9,560 nucleotides of DNA, taken from positions 1 through 9,560 of the forward strand of contig JALSHX010000257.1 of NCBI GenBank assembly GCA_026982025.1, written 5' to 3'. The notes beneath the pieces are model-generated. The model had not been told where the DNA came from, made no database searches, and saw nothing but the letters and a program-made list of their open reading frames with translations. The position numbers were made by a program, and so were the translations under genes. Of the stretch, positions 1 through 6,359 are shown piece by piece (the first letter of the stretch is position 1; every line of letters starts with the position of its first letter). The stretch is from Aquificaceae bacterium. GTDB taxonomy: Bacteria; Aquificota; Aquificia; Aquificales; Aquificaceae.

Positions 1-116
1 TGAGTGTGGGAATTGCAGAATTCAGGGGAGACCTCAAAGAAGCTATTGAAGTATCCGACAAAGCCCTTTACGAAGCTAAGAGAGAGGGAAAGAACAGAGT
101 CAGCTTTGCCGACTAA
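1..116 (+). CDS. GGDEF-domain protein (probable diguanylate cyclase), C-terminal end only
   Basis: The reading frame enters from the left edge at base 3 and gives 37 residues before a TAA stop at 114-116. The fragment has the two terminal signatures of a GGDEF domain: a strand reading SVGIAEF near the start, and the final helix DKALYEAKREGKNRV, which in this family is normally written (A)DxALYxAKxxGRNRV. GGDEF domains make cyclic di-GMP from two GTP. The GG(D/E)EF catalytic loop and any sensor domains lie outside the window, so activity cannot be judged. The domain ends the protein, only four residues after the NRV motif, so no EAL domain follows. The stop codon overlaps the stop of the convergent argD by 3 bases (the shared tetranucleotide is CTAA), so there is no room for a terminator between the two genes. 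Confidence 0.85.
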   Translation, partial: SVGIAEFRGDLKEAIEVSDKALYEAKREGKNRVSFAD

Positions 117-1237
117 AGTATCCTCTTGAGCACATCTATACACTCATCAACATGGTCCTTGCCGATGATGAGAGGGGGGAGGAACCGAAGAACCGTCTTC
201 TGGGTGCAGTTGATAAGGAGCCCGTTTTCAAGTGCTTTAAAAACAAGCTCCCCGCACTCCCTTCCCGTTTCAACCCCCACCATAAGACCCATCCCCCTTA
301 CTTCCCCTGCGGAAATTTCCCTCAACCTCTCTTTGAAGTAATCTCCGATTTCCCTCACACGGTCCAGCAGTTTCTCAACCTCTTCAATTACGACCAATCC
401 CGCTTTGCATGCGAGTGCATTCCCCCCAAAGGTAGAGCCGTGGCTACCCGGCACCATTGCCTTGGCAATTTCCTCCTTTGCTATCACGCATCCGATGGGA
501 ACGCCTCCTCCAAGCCCTTTGGCTAAGGTAATCACATCGGGGTCAAGGGACCAGTGGTGGCTTGCAAAGAACCTCCCGGTTCTACCCACTCCCGTTTGAA
601 CCTCGTCAACGATAAGGAGAATGCCTCTTTCCTTAAGGAGTTGCCCGAGGTCCGCGAGGAAGGACGGGTCCATAACTTTAACTCCTCCCTCTCCCTGAAT
701 TACCTCAAGCATAACCGCTGCGGTTTCATTGGTTATCTTGCTCTCTACCGATGAGGTATTTGGTTGTGCAACATCAAAGCCATCAAGCATGGGTCCAAAG
801 CCCTCGTGGAATGCTTTCCTCGGAGTTGCCGAGAGGCTACCGTAGGTTCTTCCGTGAAAGGCGTTTTCAAGGACTATGATTCTGTATCTGTCCTCTCCTT
901 TCATGCGAAAGTACTTTCTTACCAGCTTGATGGCTGTTTCGTTAGCTTCCGCTCCCGAATTGCAGAAGAATACTTTCCCTTCCGAACCGAAGTGTGAAAC
1001 GAGCTTTTGCGCAAGTTCCTCCTGCCACGGATTTTCATAGAGGTTTGAAACGTGGATAAGTTTCTGGGCCTGATCGCAGATTGCCTTTGTAAGGGCGGGG
1101 TGAGAGTGTCCGAGCACCGTAACTCCTATTCCTGAAATAAAATCAAGGTACCTTTTGCCCTTATCGTCGTACAGATAAGGACCTTCACCTTTAACAAAAG
1201 AGACGGGAAGCCTTGAGTAATTTTCAAAAAGGTACAT
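113..1237 (-). CDS. argD: Acetylornithine aminotransferase (class III PLP aminotransferase)
   Basis: This 374-residue cytoplasmic enzyme belongs to the acetylornithine/succinyldiaminopimelate aminotransferase group. It converts N-acetylglutamate semialdehyde plus glutamate to N-acetylornithine plus 2-oxoglutarate in arginine synthesis, and may also serve lysine synthesis. Visible signatures are the N-terminal fold motif YLDFISGIGV (30-39), VSNLYENPWQ (63-72), the cofactor-phosphate loop SGAEANE (94-100), FHGRT (127-131) whose aromatic stacks on the PLP ring, the PLP-nitrogen aspartate D211 in DEVQTG, the Schiff-base lysine K240 in AKGLGGG, GSTFGGN (267-273), and R351 in RFLPPL, the usual 2-oxoglutarate-binding arginine. 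Length is near the family norm and nothing is missing. The ATG at 1237 shares one base with the upstream gene's TGA (TGATG), with a GGAGGTGG tract 1248-1255 inside that gene, so it is probably translated by coupling. Close paralogues (GabT, ornithine aminotransferase) are usually longer, which favours ArgD. Confidence 0.95.
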   Translation of the reverse strand: MYLFENYSRLPVSFVKGEGPYLYDDKGKRYLDFISGIGVTVLGHSHPALTKAICDQAQKLIHVSNLYENPWQEELAQKLVSHFGSEGKVFFCNSGAEANETAIKLVRKYFRMKGEDRYRIIVLENAFHGRTYGSLSATPRKAFHEGFGPMLDGFDVAQPNTSSVESKITNETAAVMLEVIQGEGGVKVMDPSFLADLGQLLKERGILLIVDEVQTGVGRTGRFFASHHWSLDPDVITLAKGLGGGVPIGCVIAKEEIAKAMVPGSHGSTFGGNALACKAGLVVIEEVEKLLDRVREIGDYFKERLREISAGEVRGMGLMVGVETGRECGELVFKALENGLLINCTQKTVLRFLPPLIIGKDHVDECIDVLKRIL

Positions 1238-2982
1238 CAGATCTTGACCACCTCCGGCTGAGCCAGAAGCTTTCTATAGCTGAGCGGCATATTTTCCGGG
1301 CTCAGTCCGTAGCAGATGAGAATTTCCTCCTCAAGGGCAAGGAATACCTCTCCGTTGAATTTTTCCTCATAGAGCTTCCTTGCAAGCTCCCCGATCCGCA
1401 CGCTTTCAAGGAGGTCATCGCTTAAGGGAACAACTCCCAGAGAGTAGGGAGTAAGGTTAATCTCTTTATTAATAAGAGCAAATCCTGTCCTGTGGAGAAG
1501 CCATCCGAAAAGTATGGAGTTCATAAAGGCTGTTAAAGTAAAGATTACAAGGTCCTGAGGTAGGTCGGATTGTTCGGGAAGGATGGATATCAGTCCGTCT
1601 GATGGAATTAATCCCTCAAGGTCGGGAGAAGCAGTGACTTTAATGTGGGGAATTGGAAGGGTTGAAAAATCCGCTTTCCTGACAACAACCACCTTGGGGC
1701 GTGCAAGATTAAACGCCCTTTCCTGTGCACTTTCTTTCAAAGAGCTCAGGTCCACCCTCCTGATGGATCCTCCGATTCGGTAAGGAAGTAGGTTTTCGGG
1801 AAAAACGGCTCCGTAGGTAGCGTTTTCGGAAACCAACCTTCTTATCCTCAAACCGGGCTCAATAGTGCAGAGGTCTCTGAGCCTTATAGGAAATCTTGAA
1901 GAGATACTTTTTATGAGCGCCTCCTCCTTTGGGGGAACGGATATCATTATAGGATCCGGGTCAGACCTTTTATATGTCTTTCCGGGTTCAAAGGTGCAGG
2001 TGAGGAATTCTCCCTCTTGAGACAGCTCTTTTAAACTTTTCTTCAATCTTGACCTTGCCTCAGCCCACTCCTCCGAGATTGCAAAGGTGACGGGTAGCCT
2101 CGCAATTAGTGATCCTCCTTCCCTGACCGCATACTCAAGGGCAAGAAAGCTTGCCGGATTGCTTTTCTTTTCGTTATCACACGAAAAAAGGATGTGGGTG
2201 AAGCCCCTGTCCTCTCCGAAAAAGACTTCGGGATACCTTGCGTAGAACTTGGCAGGAATGTCGGGTTCTCTTTCTCTTCTTGACCCCCTAATCCTTGATT
2301 CAAGAACGTTCTCAATAACCCAGAGTATCCTTCTTGCATCCGCCTCAAACCTTGAAGAAAGGGAGCAGAGGAGAATTTCTCTGACCATTTTTTTCAACTC
2401 TACGAGTTCAAGGTTGGTCATGGAGGAAATCCTCTCAAGGTTCTTGATAAAGTCCTTTCCGAATCCAAGCTCCTTACCGCACCAGTCAAAGTAGTATCTG
2501 AAGGCGATCTGAGATAGGATTTCCCTGAGCCTTGATTGAGATTTTTCTTCGTCTTCAAAGAGGGGGGCTTCTCCTTCTTGGTGGTTTATATCATCGCGGT
2601 GAATAAATAGGTTTTTCCCTGAGATGAAGTGATCGAGGATCAACCTTCTTAGAATTTCCCTGTCTTCTACATCTCCTGGGTTGATCACCTTAACCTTTCC
2701 CACCCTCGGCATAAGCTTTATCTCAAGAAGATGGTTGAATGAGGTTTTCTTTATACGATTGACGATCCTCTCGTAAAGGTCTCCTATAAGTCTTGCTACT
2801 CCCTTCTGTATTTCGGGATCTTCAACGCGGTAAATCAGGACCCTGAGGCTTTTGAGGGTATTCAGGGCATTCCTGATACTTTCTTCGGTGATGTATTCAA
2901 GGCTCCGGGTAAAGCCCTTTTTTTCAAGGTAGCTATCAAGTGACTTTTTGAAGTGGGATACAAGCAGGGAACCTTCCTTCAT
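1237..2982 (-). CDS. Divergent type IIG/TaqI-like DNA methyltransferase-related protein, catalytic motifs not recognisable
   Basis: A 581-residue soluble protein that I do not recognise by name. Its order of motifs follows the second half of Eco57I/TaqI-like adenine methyltransferases. YPEVFFGEDRGF (250-261) resembles the FPEVF...GFDvIvgNPPY lead-in, but the NPPY position reads SCDN (267-270). GGSLIARLPVTF (289-300) plus an acidic/basic helix (304-320) resembles GG.l.fI.P.sfl...lR..L. RLRDLCTIEPGLRIRR (367-382) resembles the start of a target-recognition domain. The AFMNSILFGWLL segment (485-496) followed by VVPL (517-520) resembles the LNS...lPi end, and EEEILICYGLSPE (551-563) resembles the terminal iDe.vy.LYGL..eE. 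No SAM-binding motif I (PxxGxG) is seen in the helical N-terminal 240 residues, so methylation is doubtful. It could be a DNA-binding remnant or a specificity-type protein. It is coupled to argD by a 1-bp overlap. The ATG at 2982 is preceded by AAGGG only 2 bases away, which is poor spacing. Confidence 0.5.
   Translation of the reverse strand: MKEGSLLVSHFKKSLDSYLEKKGFTRSLEYITEESIRNALNTLKSLRVLIYRVEDPEIQKGVARLIGDLYERIVNRIKKTSFNHLLEIKLMPRVGKVKVINPGDVEDREILRRLILDHFISGKNLFIHRDDINHQEGEAPLFEDEEKSQSRLREILSQIAFRYYFDWCGKELGFGKDFIKNLERISSMTNLELVELKKMVREILLCSLSSRFEADARRILWVIENVLESRIRGSRREREPDIPAKFYARYPEVFFGEDRGFTHILFSCDNEKKSNPASFLALEYAVREGGSLIARLPVTFAISEEWAEARSRLKKSLKELSQEGEFLTCTFEPGKTYKRSDPDPIMISVPPKEEALIKSISSRFPIRLRDLCTIEPGLRIRRLVSENATYGAVFPENLLPYRIGGSIRRVDLSSLKESAQERAFNLARPKVVVVRKADFSTLPIPHIKVTASPDLEGLIPSDGLISILPEQSDLPQDLVIFTLTAFMNSILFGWLLHRTGFALINKEINLTPYSLGVVPLSDDLLESVRIGELARKLYEEKFNGEVFLALEEEILICYGLSPENMPLSYRKLLAQPEVVKI
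1248..1255 (-). promoter_or_regulatory. Shine-Dalgarno tract for argD inside the upstream gene
   Basis: The minus strand reads GGAGGTGG ending about 10 bases before the argD ATG at 1237. It lies in the last codons of the upstream gene, whose TGA overlaps the argD ATG. This fixes the argD start and supports translational coupling of the two genes. The spacing is slightly longer than ideal. Confidence 0.6.
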
Positions 2983-3000
2983 AGCCCTTGATATATCACA

Positions 3001-3006
3001 AGTATA
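3001..3006 (-). promoter_or_regulatory. Candidate -10 element for the methyltransferase-like/argD unit in the 73-bp divergent gap
   Basis: The gap 2983-3055 separates divergent genes and must hold promoters for both. On the minus strand TATACT at 3001-3006 is a good -10 hexamer, 18 bases before the ATG at 2982. The only TTGA-type hexamer upstream (TTGAAC, 3031-3036) is 24 bases away, too far for a standard spacer, so the -35 is weak or absent. For the plus-strand transporter gene I see no convincing -35/-10 pair and no clear Shine-Dalgarno; TAAAAT at 3042-3047 is possible only if the transcript is nearly leaderless. Confidence 0.2.
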
Positions 3007-3055
3007 GCACTCCCCTCATAATTCGGAAAAGTTCAAAACCTTAAAATGTTATGAA

Positions 3056-4426
3056 ATGCAAAGGATCCTCATAGACCCGTCAGCACCTCTAAAGGAAAAT
3101 GCTCTAAGGATTCTAAAGCTCGCTTTTCCCGTCATTGTTGTGAATCTTCTTTACACGGTTGAGAGTATGTTTTCACTGATCCTCGTTTCGGGCATTTCAG
3201 CCTCTGCCGTTGCGAGTGTGGGGTTCAGCCTGAGCCTCCTCTGGTTCATTTACTCCTTAATGAGCCTCTCTTACACGGGAACAAGCGTAATGGTTGCCCA
3301 GAGGGTGGGTGCGGGTGAGGACCCTTCTCCCGTAGTCTTTGCCGGTCTCGTGGTTTCCTTCATAATTGCCCTTCCTTTAACCTTCTGGGGAGAGGACCTG
3401 GTTATTTACCTCATGGGAGTTCTGGGAGCTTCCGAAACCGTCAGGGAACTCGCCCGGGAGTACCTTAGGCCTATCTTCTGGTTCATAACCATCGGCTTTA
3501 TGACCAACACATACTACGGCGCCTTTAACGGTGCGGGGGATACGAGGACTCCCATGAAAGTTGCCATTGTTATGAATGTTATCAACATCGGGACCGCCTA
3601 CCTCCTTATCTACGGGAAGCTCGGCTTTCCCGCCCTCGGAGTTGAGGGTGCGGGCTGGGGAATTGTTCTTTCGGAACTCGCAGCCTTTATTATCTACTCC
3701 TACCTGTTCTTAATTCTTAAAAAACCCTTTCCTTTAAGCGTAAGAACGGGATTGGAAGTTTACAGGAGAATGTTCAGGATAGGAACACCCACCGCCCTTG
3801 AAAGGGCGGTAACTACTTTATCCTTCAATGTTTTTGTGGGATTTCTCGCAGGCTTCGGTGATAAAGTCCTCGCCTCTCATCAGGTCGGGCTAAGGGTTGA
3901 GAGCATATCCTTTATGATAGGCTTCGGCTTCATGATAGCCAGCACAGTTATAGCGGGTCAGAACTGGGGTGCCAGGAATCTTCCCGGACTCGTCTTCGGC
4001 ATTAACTTCACAGCAAAGCTGACCTCTGCAATTATGGGATTTCTCGGTCTCATTCTTATAATTTTCCCGAAGTACCTCACCCTGCCCTTCAGCAGGGATC
4101 CGGAAGTCATCGGGTGGGCGGTTTACTACTTGATTATCGTCGGCATTTCTCAGGTGCCAATGGCGGTTGCCGTCATCTACTCAGGTGCTCTTAAGGGAAT
4201 GGGAAGGACGACAATTCCTATGGTTATCAACATCTCCTCCTTCTGGCTTTTCAGAATTATTCCTTCATACCTCCTTCTGAAGGTCTTTCACACACCTCTC
4301 GTTCCCTGGATATTTATGACCGTTGAAACATTCCTCAGAGCATTTCTCTTTTACTACGCTTTCAGGCGTGAGGTCAAACATCAAAGGCTTTCATCCTCTC
4401 GTCAACCTGCTGGGCAGTCTCACTGA
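3056..4426 (+). CDS. MATE-family multidrug/cation antiporter
   Basis: A 456-residue integral membrane protein with about 12 hydrophobic segments from residue ~18 to ~437, in the NorM/DinF range. MATE proteins export organic cations, drugs or metabolites in exchange for Na+ or H+; the substrate here cannot be told. The family's internal duplication is visible: VAQRVGAG (80-87) matches AGQNWGARN (300-308), and [13 protein letters not shown] (155-167) matches [13 protein letters not shown] (377-389). The N-terminus ([21 protein letters not shown], 18-38) fits the usual start of helix 1, so the ATG at 3056 is sensible although no good ribosome site precedes it. The last ~17 residues (440-456, rich in Ser, Gln, Arg) lie after the final helix and are encoded opposite the chemoreceptor's C-terminus. 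They look like an extension by stop-codon loss rather than family sequence. It appears to be a single-gene unit. Confidence 0.93.
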   Translation: MQRILIDPSAPLKENALRILKLAFPVIVVNLLYTVESMFSLILVSGISASAVASVGFSLSLLWFIYSLMSLSYTGTSVMVAQRVGAGEDPSPVVFAGLVVSFIIALPLTFWGEDLVIYLMGVLGASETVRELAREYLRPIFWFITIGFMTNTYYGAFNGAGDTRTPMKVAIVMNVINIGTAYLLIYGKLGFPALGVEGAGWGIVLSELAAFIIYSYLFLILKKPFPLSVRTGLEVYRRMFRIGTPTALERAVTTLSFNVFVGFLAGFGDKVLASHQVGLRVESISFMIGFGFMIASTVIAGQNWGARNLPGLVFGINFTAKLTSAIMGFLGLILIIFPKYLTLPFSRDPEVIGWAVYYLIIVGISQVPMAVAVIYSGALKGMGRTTIPMVINISSFWLFRIIPSYLLLKVFHTPLVPWIFMTVETFLRAFLFYYAFRREVKHQRLSSSRQPAGQSH

Positions 4427-6026
4427 TGTCCTTTACGCTCCTCGCAATCTCTTTTATGCTCTGGGTGTTTTTCTCCGAAATTCCTGTAATGTCGGTCATG
4501 TTGTCCCTTATTATGTCAATTGCCCTTGACTGCTCCTCCATCGCGGTAGCAATTGTTTCAATGACACCGGCGATCTCCTTTGTCACCTCTTCAATTTTTC
4601 TGTAGCTGTCAACGACATCTTCGGAGGCAATTCTTCCCTCTTCAACGGTTCCCACAGCTTTTTCCACGAGCCCTGCAATTCTCTTTGCCGCTTCACCCGA
4701 CATCTCCGCAAGTCTTCTAACCTCGTCTGCAACTACCGCAAAACCTCTTCCAAGCTCTCCCGCCCTCGCCGCTTCAATCGCCGCATTCAGGGCAAGGAGA
4801 TTCGTTTGCTCCGCTATGTTGATTATGGTTTCGGTAATTGATGTTATGTCCCTGCTTACCTCAACGATGTTGCCCATGGCGGTGTGCATGATGTCCACCT
4901 TTGACTTGCCCGTTTCTATTGCCCTTGACATGTCCATGGATATGTTCCGTGCCCTCAGGGTTTCCTCCGAGATCTGGCGTATTGCTTCGGATGTCTCGTC
5001 CACGGAAGTCATGATGCTTGCAATACTGCTGTTTAGATTGTCGTTTTCCCTTTCAAAAACTTCGGTGCTCTGGTCGAGTTTCCTGATTGAACCCGCAATG
5101 ACTTCCATACCCTCTTTTACGCTGGAGAGGGCGGACTGAAGGTCTTTGAGGGATTCGTTTATGTAATCCGCAAGCTCCTTTACATCCCCTTTGTAATTGC
5201 TGTTCAACCTAACCTTAAGGTTGCCTCTTGCCACCTTCATCATGACATCCTTTACCGCAATTACCGCACTTCCCATGTCGGAAACCATTTGCCTTAGAGC
5301 ATTTATCAGTGTGTCAAGTTCGTTTTTGAAGTTCTTGAGTTTTACATCTCTAAAGCGCATCTCCCTTGCAAGATCATCAACCTCTTTTGAGATATCCGCT
5401 ATGTTTTTGATGATTCCCCTTGAAACAGCAAAGAGTAGGGCTGAAATGATCAGAATAACGGCTATACTGACCGCGAGAATGGTCTTGTTTGCTGTACTTA
5501 TGTCCTTTGCAAGCTCTTTTTGTTCCTTAACAATCTTTTTGACCCTAAGATCTATGAGAGCATCAAGAGTATCAATTGTGTCTTTAAATCCTTTTCCTTC
5601 AACTTCAATCAGGCTCTCCTTCGCCTCATCGTATGCCTCAAGCTCAAGGAGCTGAAGAACATTCTCCACATCGCCCTGATAGGTGAAGAACCCTAGGTCC
5701 TTCGTTAGCTCAGCCTCCTTCTTGCTTAGCTCCTTTTCCTTTTCCCTCAATATTTTGAGGTTGTCCATGTATTCCTTGAAGTTTTCCTTTAATTTCTTCC
5801 TCGCCTCCTCGCTTTTCGGGTCAAAGAGTACATTTCTTACCTCAATTGCCGCCCTCAATAGGGACATCTTCATCTCCTTGTAAATCTCAAGGTAGCGAAG
5901 TTCTTTATTGACTTCCTCAATGGACCGCTCAAACCTCTTTTCGGTCCTGAAAACCACTAAGCCCACCGCCACAGCGCCCAAAACGAGCAAGATGTTAATA
6001 AGACCGAGTTTTTTCTTTATTGACAT
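4374..6026 (-). CDS. Methyl-accepting chemotaxis protein with periplasmic helical sensor and tandem HAMP-like segments
   Basis: A 550-residue transmembrane chemoreceptor that controls CheA kinase through CheW and so biases the flagellar motor. TM1 is ~8-26 after a basic SIKKK start and TM2 is ~183-202. Between them, a ~155-residue, highly charged, predicted all-helical periplasmic domain resembles four-helix-bundle sensors; the ligand is unknown. After TM2 there are two HAMP-like units. The first (~203-250, ending [13 protein letters not shown]) lacks the usual proline after the membrane. The second (~253-300) has [10 protein letters not shown] and [10 protein letters not shown]. The long coiled coil follows, with the near-invariant hairpin tip [20 protein letters not shown] (401-420) then [22 protein letters not shown] (420-441). 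There is no NWETF-like CheR/CheB docking peptide at the C-terminus (ends MKAFDV). The start is firm: GGAGGT at 6034-6039 precedes the ATG by 7 bases. It is divergent from the flagellar operon, and a FliA-type promoter candidate lies just upstream. Confidence 0.96.
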   Translation of the reverse strand: MSIKKKLGLINILLVLGAVAVGLVVFRTEKRFERSIEEVNKELRYLEIYKEMKMSLLRAAIEVRNVLFDPKSEEARKKLKENFKEYMDNLKILREKEKELSKKEAELTKDLGFFTYQGDVENVLQLLELEAYDEAKESLIEVEGKGFKDTIDTLDALIDLRVKKIVKEQKELAKDISTANKTILAVSIAVILIISALLFAVSRGIIKNIADISKEVDDLAREMRFRDVKLKNFKNELDTLINALRQMVSDMGSAVIAVKDVMMKVARGNLKVRLNSNYKGDVKELADYINESLKDLQSALSSVKEGMEVIAGSIRKLDQSTEVFERENDNLNSSIASIMTSVDETSEAIRQISEETLRARNISMDMSRAIETGKSKVDIMHTAMGNIVEVSRDITSITETIINIAEQTNLLALNAAIEAARAGELGRGFAVVADEVRRLAEMSGEAAKRIAGLVEKAVGTVEEGRIASEDVVDSYRKIEEVTKEIAGVIETIATAMEEQSRAIDIIRDNMTDITGISEKNTQSIKEIARSVKDISETAQQVDERMKAFDV

Positions 6027-6061
6027 GGCTCAGACCTCCTGAGATTCATCCTTGTGAAAAA

Positions 6062-6088
6062 TAATCGGAACTTGACGAAGGAATATTA
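6062..6088 (-). promoter_or_regulatory. Candidate sigma-28 (FliA) promoter for the chemoreceptor gene
   Basis: Reading the minus strand, TAAT (6088-6085), 15 bases, then TCCGATTA (6069-6062). The known FliA consensus in enterics is TAAAGTTT-N11-GCCGATAA, equivalent to TAAA-N15-GCCGATAA, so the match is 3/4 and 6/8 at exact spacing. Initiation would fall near 6055, giving a leader of about 29 bases that contains the strong GGAGGT ribosome site at 6034-6039. Chemoreceptors are typical FliA-dependent late genes, so location and target agree. The call rests on one imperfect match and on the enteric consensus. Confidence 0.4.
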
Positions 6089-6091
6089 TAT

Positions 6092-6096
6092 GGAGG
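6092..6096 (+). promoter_or_regulatory. Shine-Dalgarno site fixing the start of the flgN-position gene
   Basis: GGAGG is followed by 5 bases and then the ATG at 6102. The same frame is open back to a GTG at 6054 and an ATG at 6090, but neither has a comparable site, and the ATG at 6090 overlaps this GGAGG. This favours an 85-residue product starting at 6102. Confidence 0.6.
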
Positions 6097-6101
6097 CACA
6101 A

Positions 6102-6359
6102 ATGAAATCACAGCTCAAGGAAAAGATGGCACGCATCAAAAGTCTTCTCCTTGATCCCTTCAGGGTTGAGGGGCTGGAGAGGGAGATAATTGAGCTTTAT
6201 GAAATGATGAAAAAGGCACCTCCTTCGGAGGTGGCTTCCGTTAAAAAAGAATACGAGGAGATCAGGGACCTTTTAGGAAGGAACCTTTCAATAATAAGCG
6301 AGAGTCTTAAACCTGTTGTTAAAAGAGGCAGGGGCGGTCTCTTTTCAAGGAGGGTCTGA
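6102..6359 (+). CDS. Small helical protein in the FlgN (FlgK/FlgL export chaperone) position
   Basis: An 85-residue, highly charged protein predicted to be almost all helix (KSQLKEKMARIKSLLLDP, then a helix about residues 18-38, and a third about 42-70), ending in a basic tail (VKRGRGGLFSRRV). I do not recognise it from sequence alone. The FlgN role is inferred from place: it is the first gene of the operon, immediately before flgK, with its TGA at 6357-6359 abutting the flgK ATG at 6360. FlgN chaperones are small helical cytoplasmic proteins that hold FlgK and FlgL for the flagellar export gate, but they are usually nearer 140 residues, so this would be a short, diverged form. It shows no FlgM-like sigma-binding motif. 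A 101-residue version from GTG at 6054 is possible but less likely given the ribosome site at 6092-6096. That the gene is real is well supported by its tight spacing and open frame; its function is uncertain. Confidence 0.6.
   Translation: MKSQLKEKMARIKSLLLDPFRVEGLEREIIELYEMMKKAPPSEVASVKKEYEEIRDLLGRNLSIISESLKPVVKRGRGGLFSRRV

Noticed and set aside
126..997. Several plus-strand open frames opposite argD
   Set aside because: They are antisense shadows of a full-length, motif-complete ArgD; none has a ribosome site or recognisable protein pattern.
4816..5883. Plus-strand open frames opposite the chemoreceptor gene, Ser/Leu/Phe-rich
   Set aside because: They mirror the coiled-coil codons of the receptor on the other strand; the low-complexity composition is an artefact of reading Lys/Glu-rich sequence in reverse.
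6020..6025. Perfect TTGACA on the plus strand as a -35 for the flagellar operon
   Set aside because: It is the reverse complement of the receptor's own ATGTCAA start, and the best hexamers at 15-18 base spacing (GAGATT, GATTCA) are poor -10 matches.
6054..6101. GTG at 6054 as the start of the flgN-position gene (101 residues)
   Set aside because: No ribosome site precedes it, while GGAGG at 6092-6096 sits 5 bases before the ATG at 6102. The extra residues would be encoded across the promoter region.
6217..6233. Hairpin CACCTCC-TTC-GGAGGTG inside the flgN-position gene, resembling a terminator or attenuator stem
   Set aside because: It is in frame within an apparently functional gene (coding APPSEVA), lacks a following T-run, and only 7 bp pair; its GGAGGTG arm is not followed by a suitable start for a separate gene.
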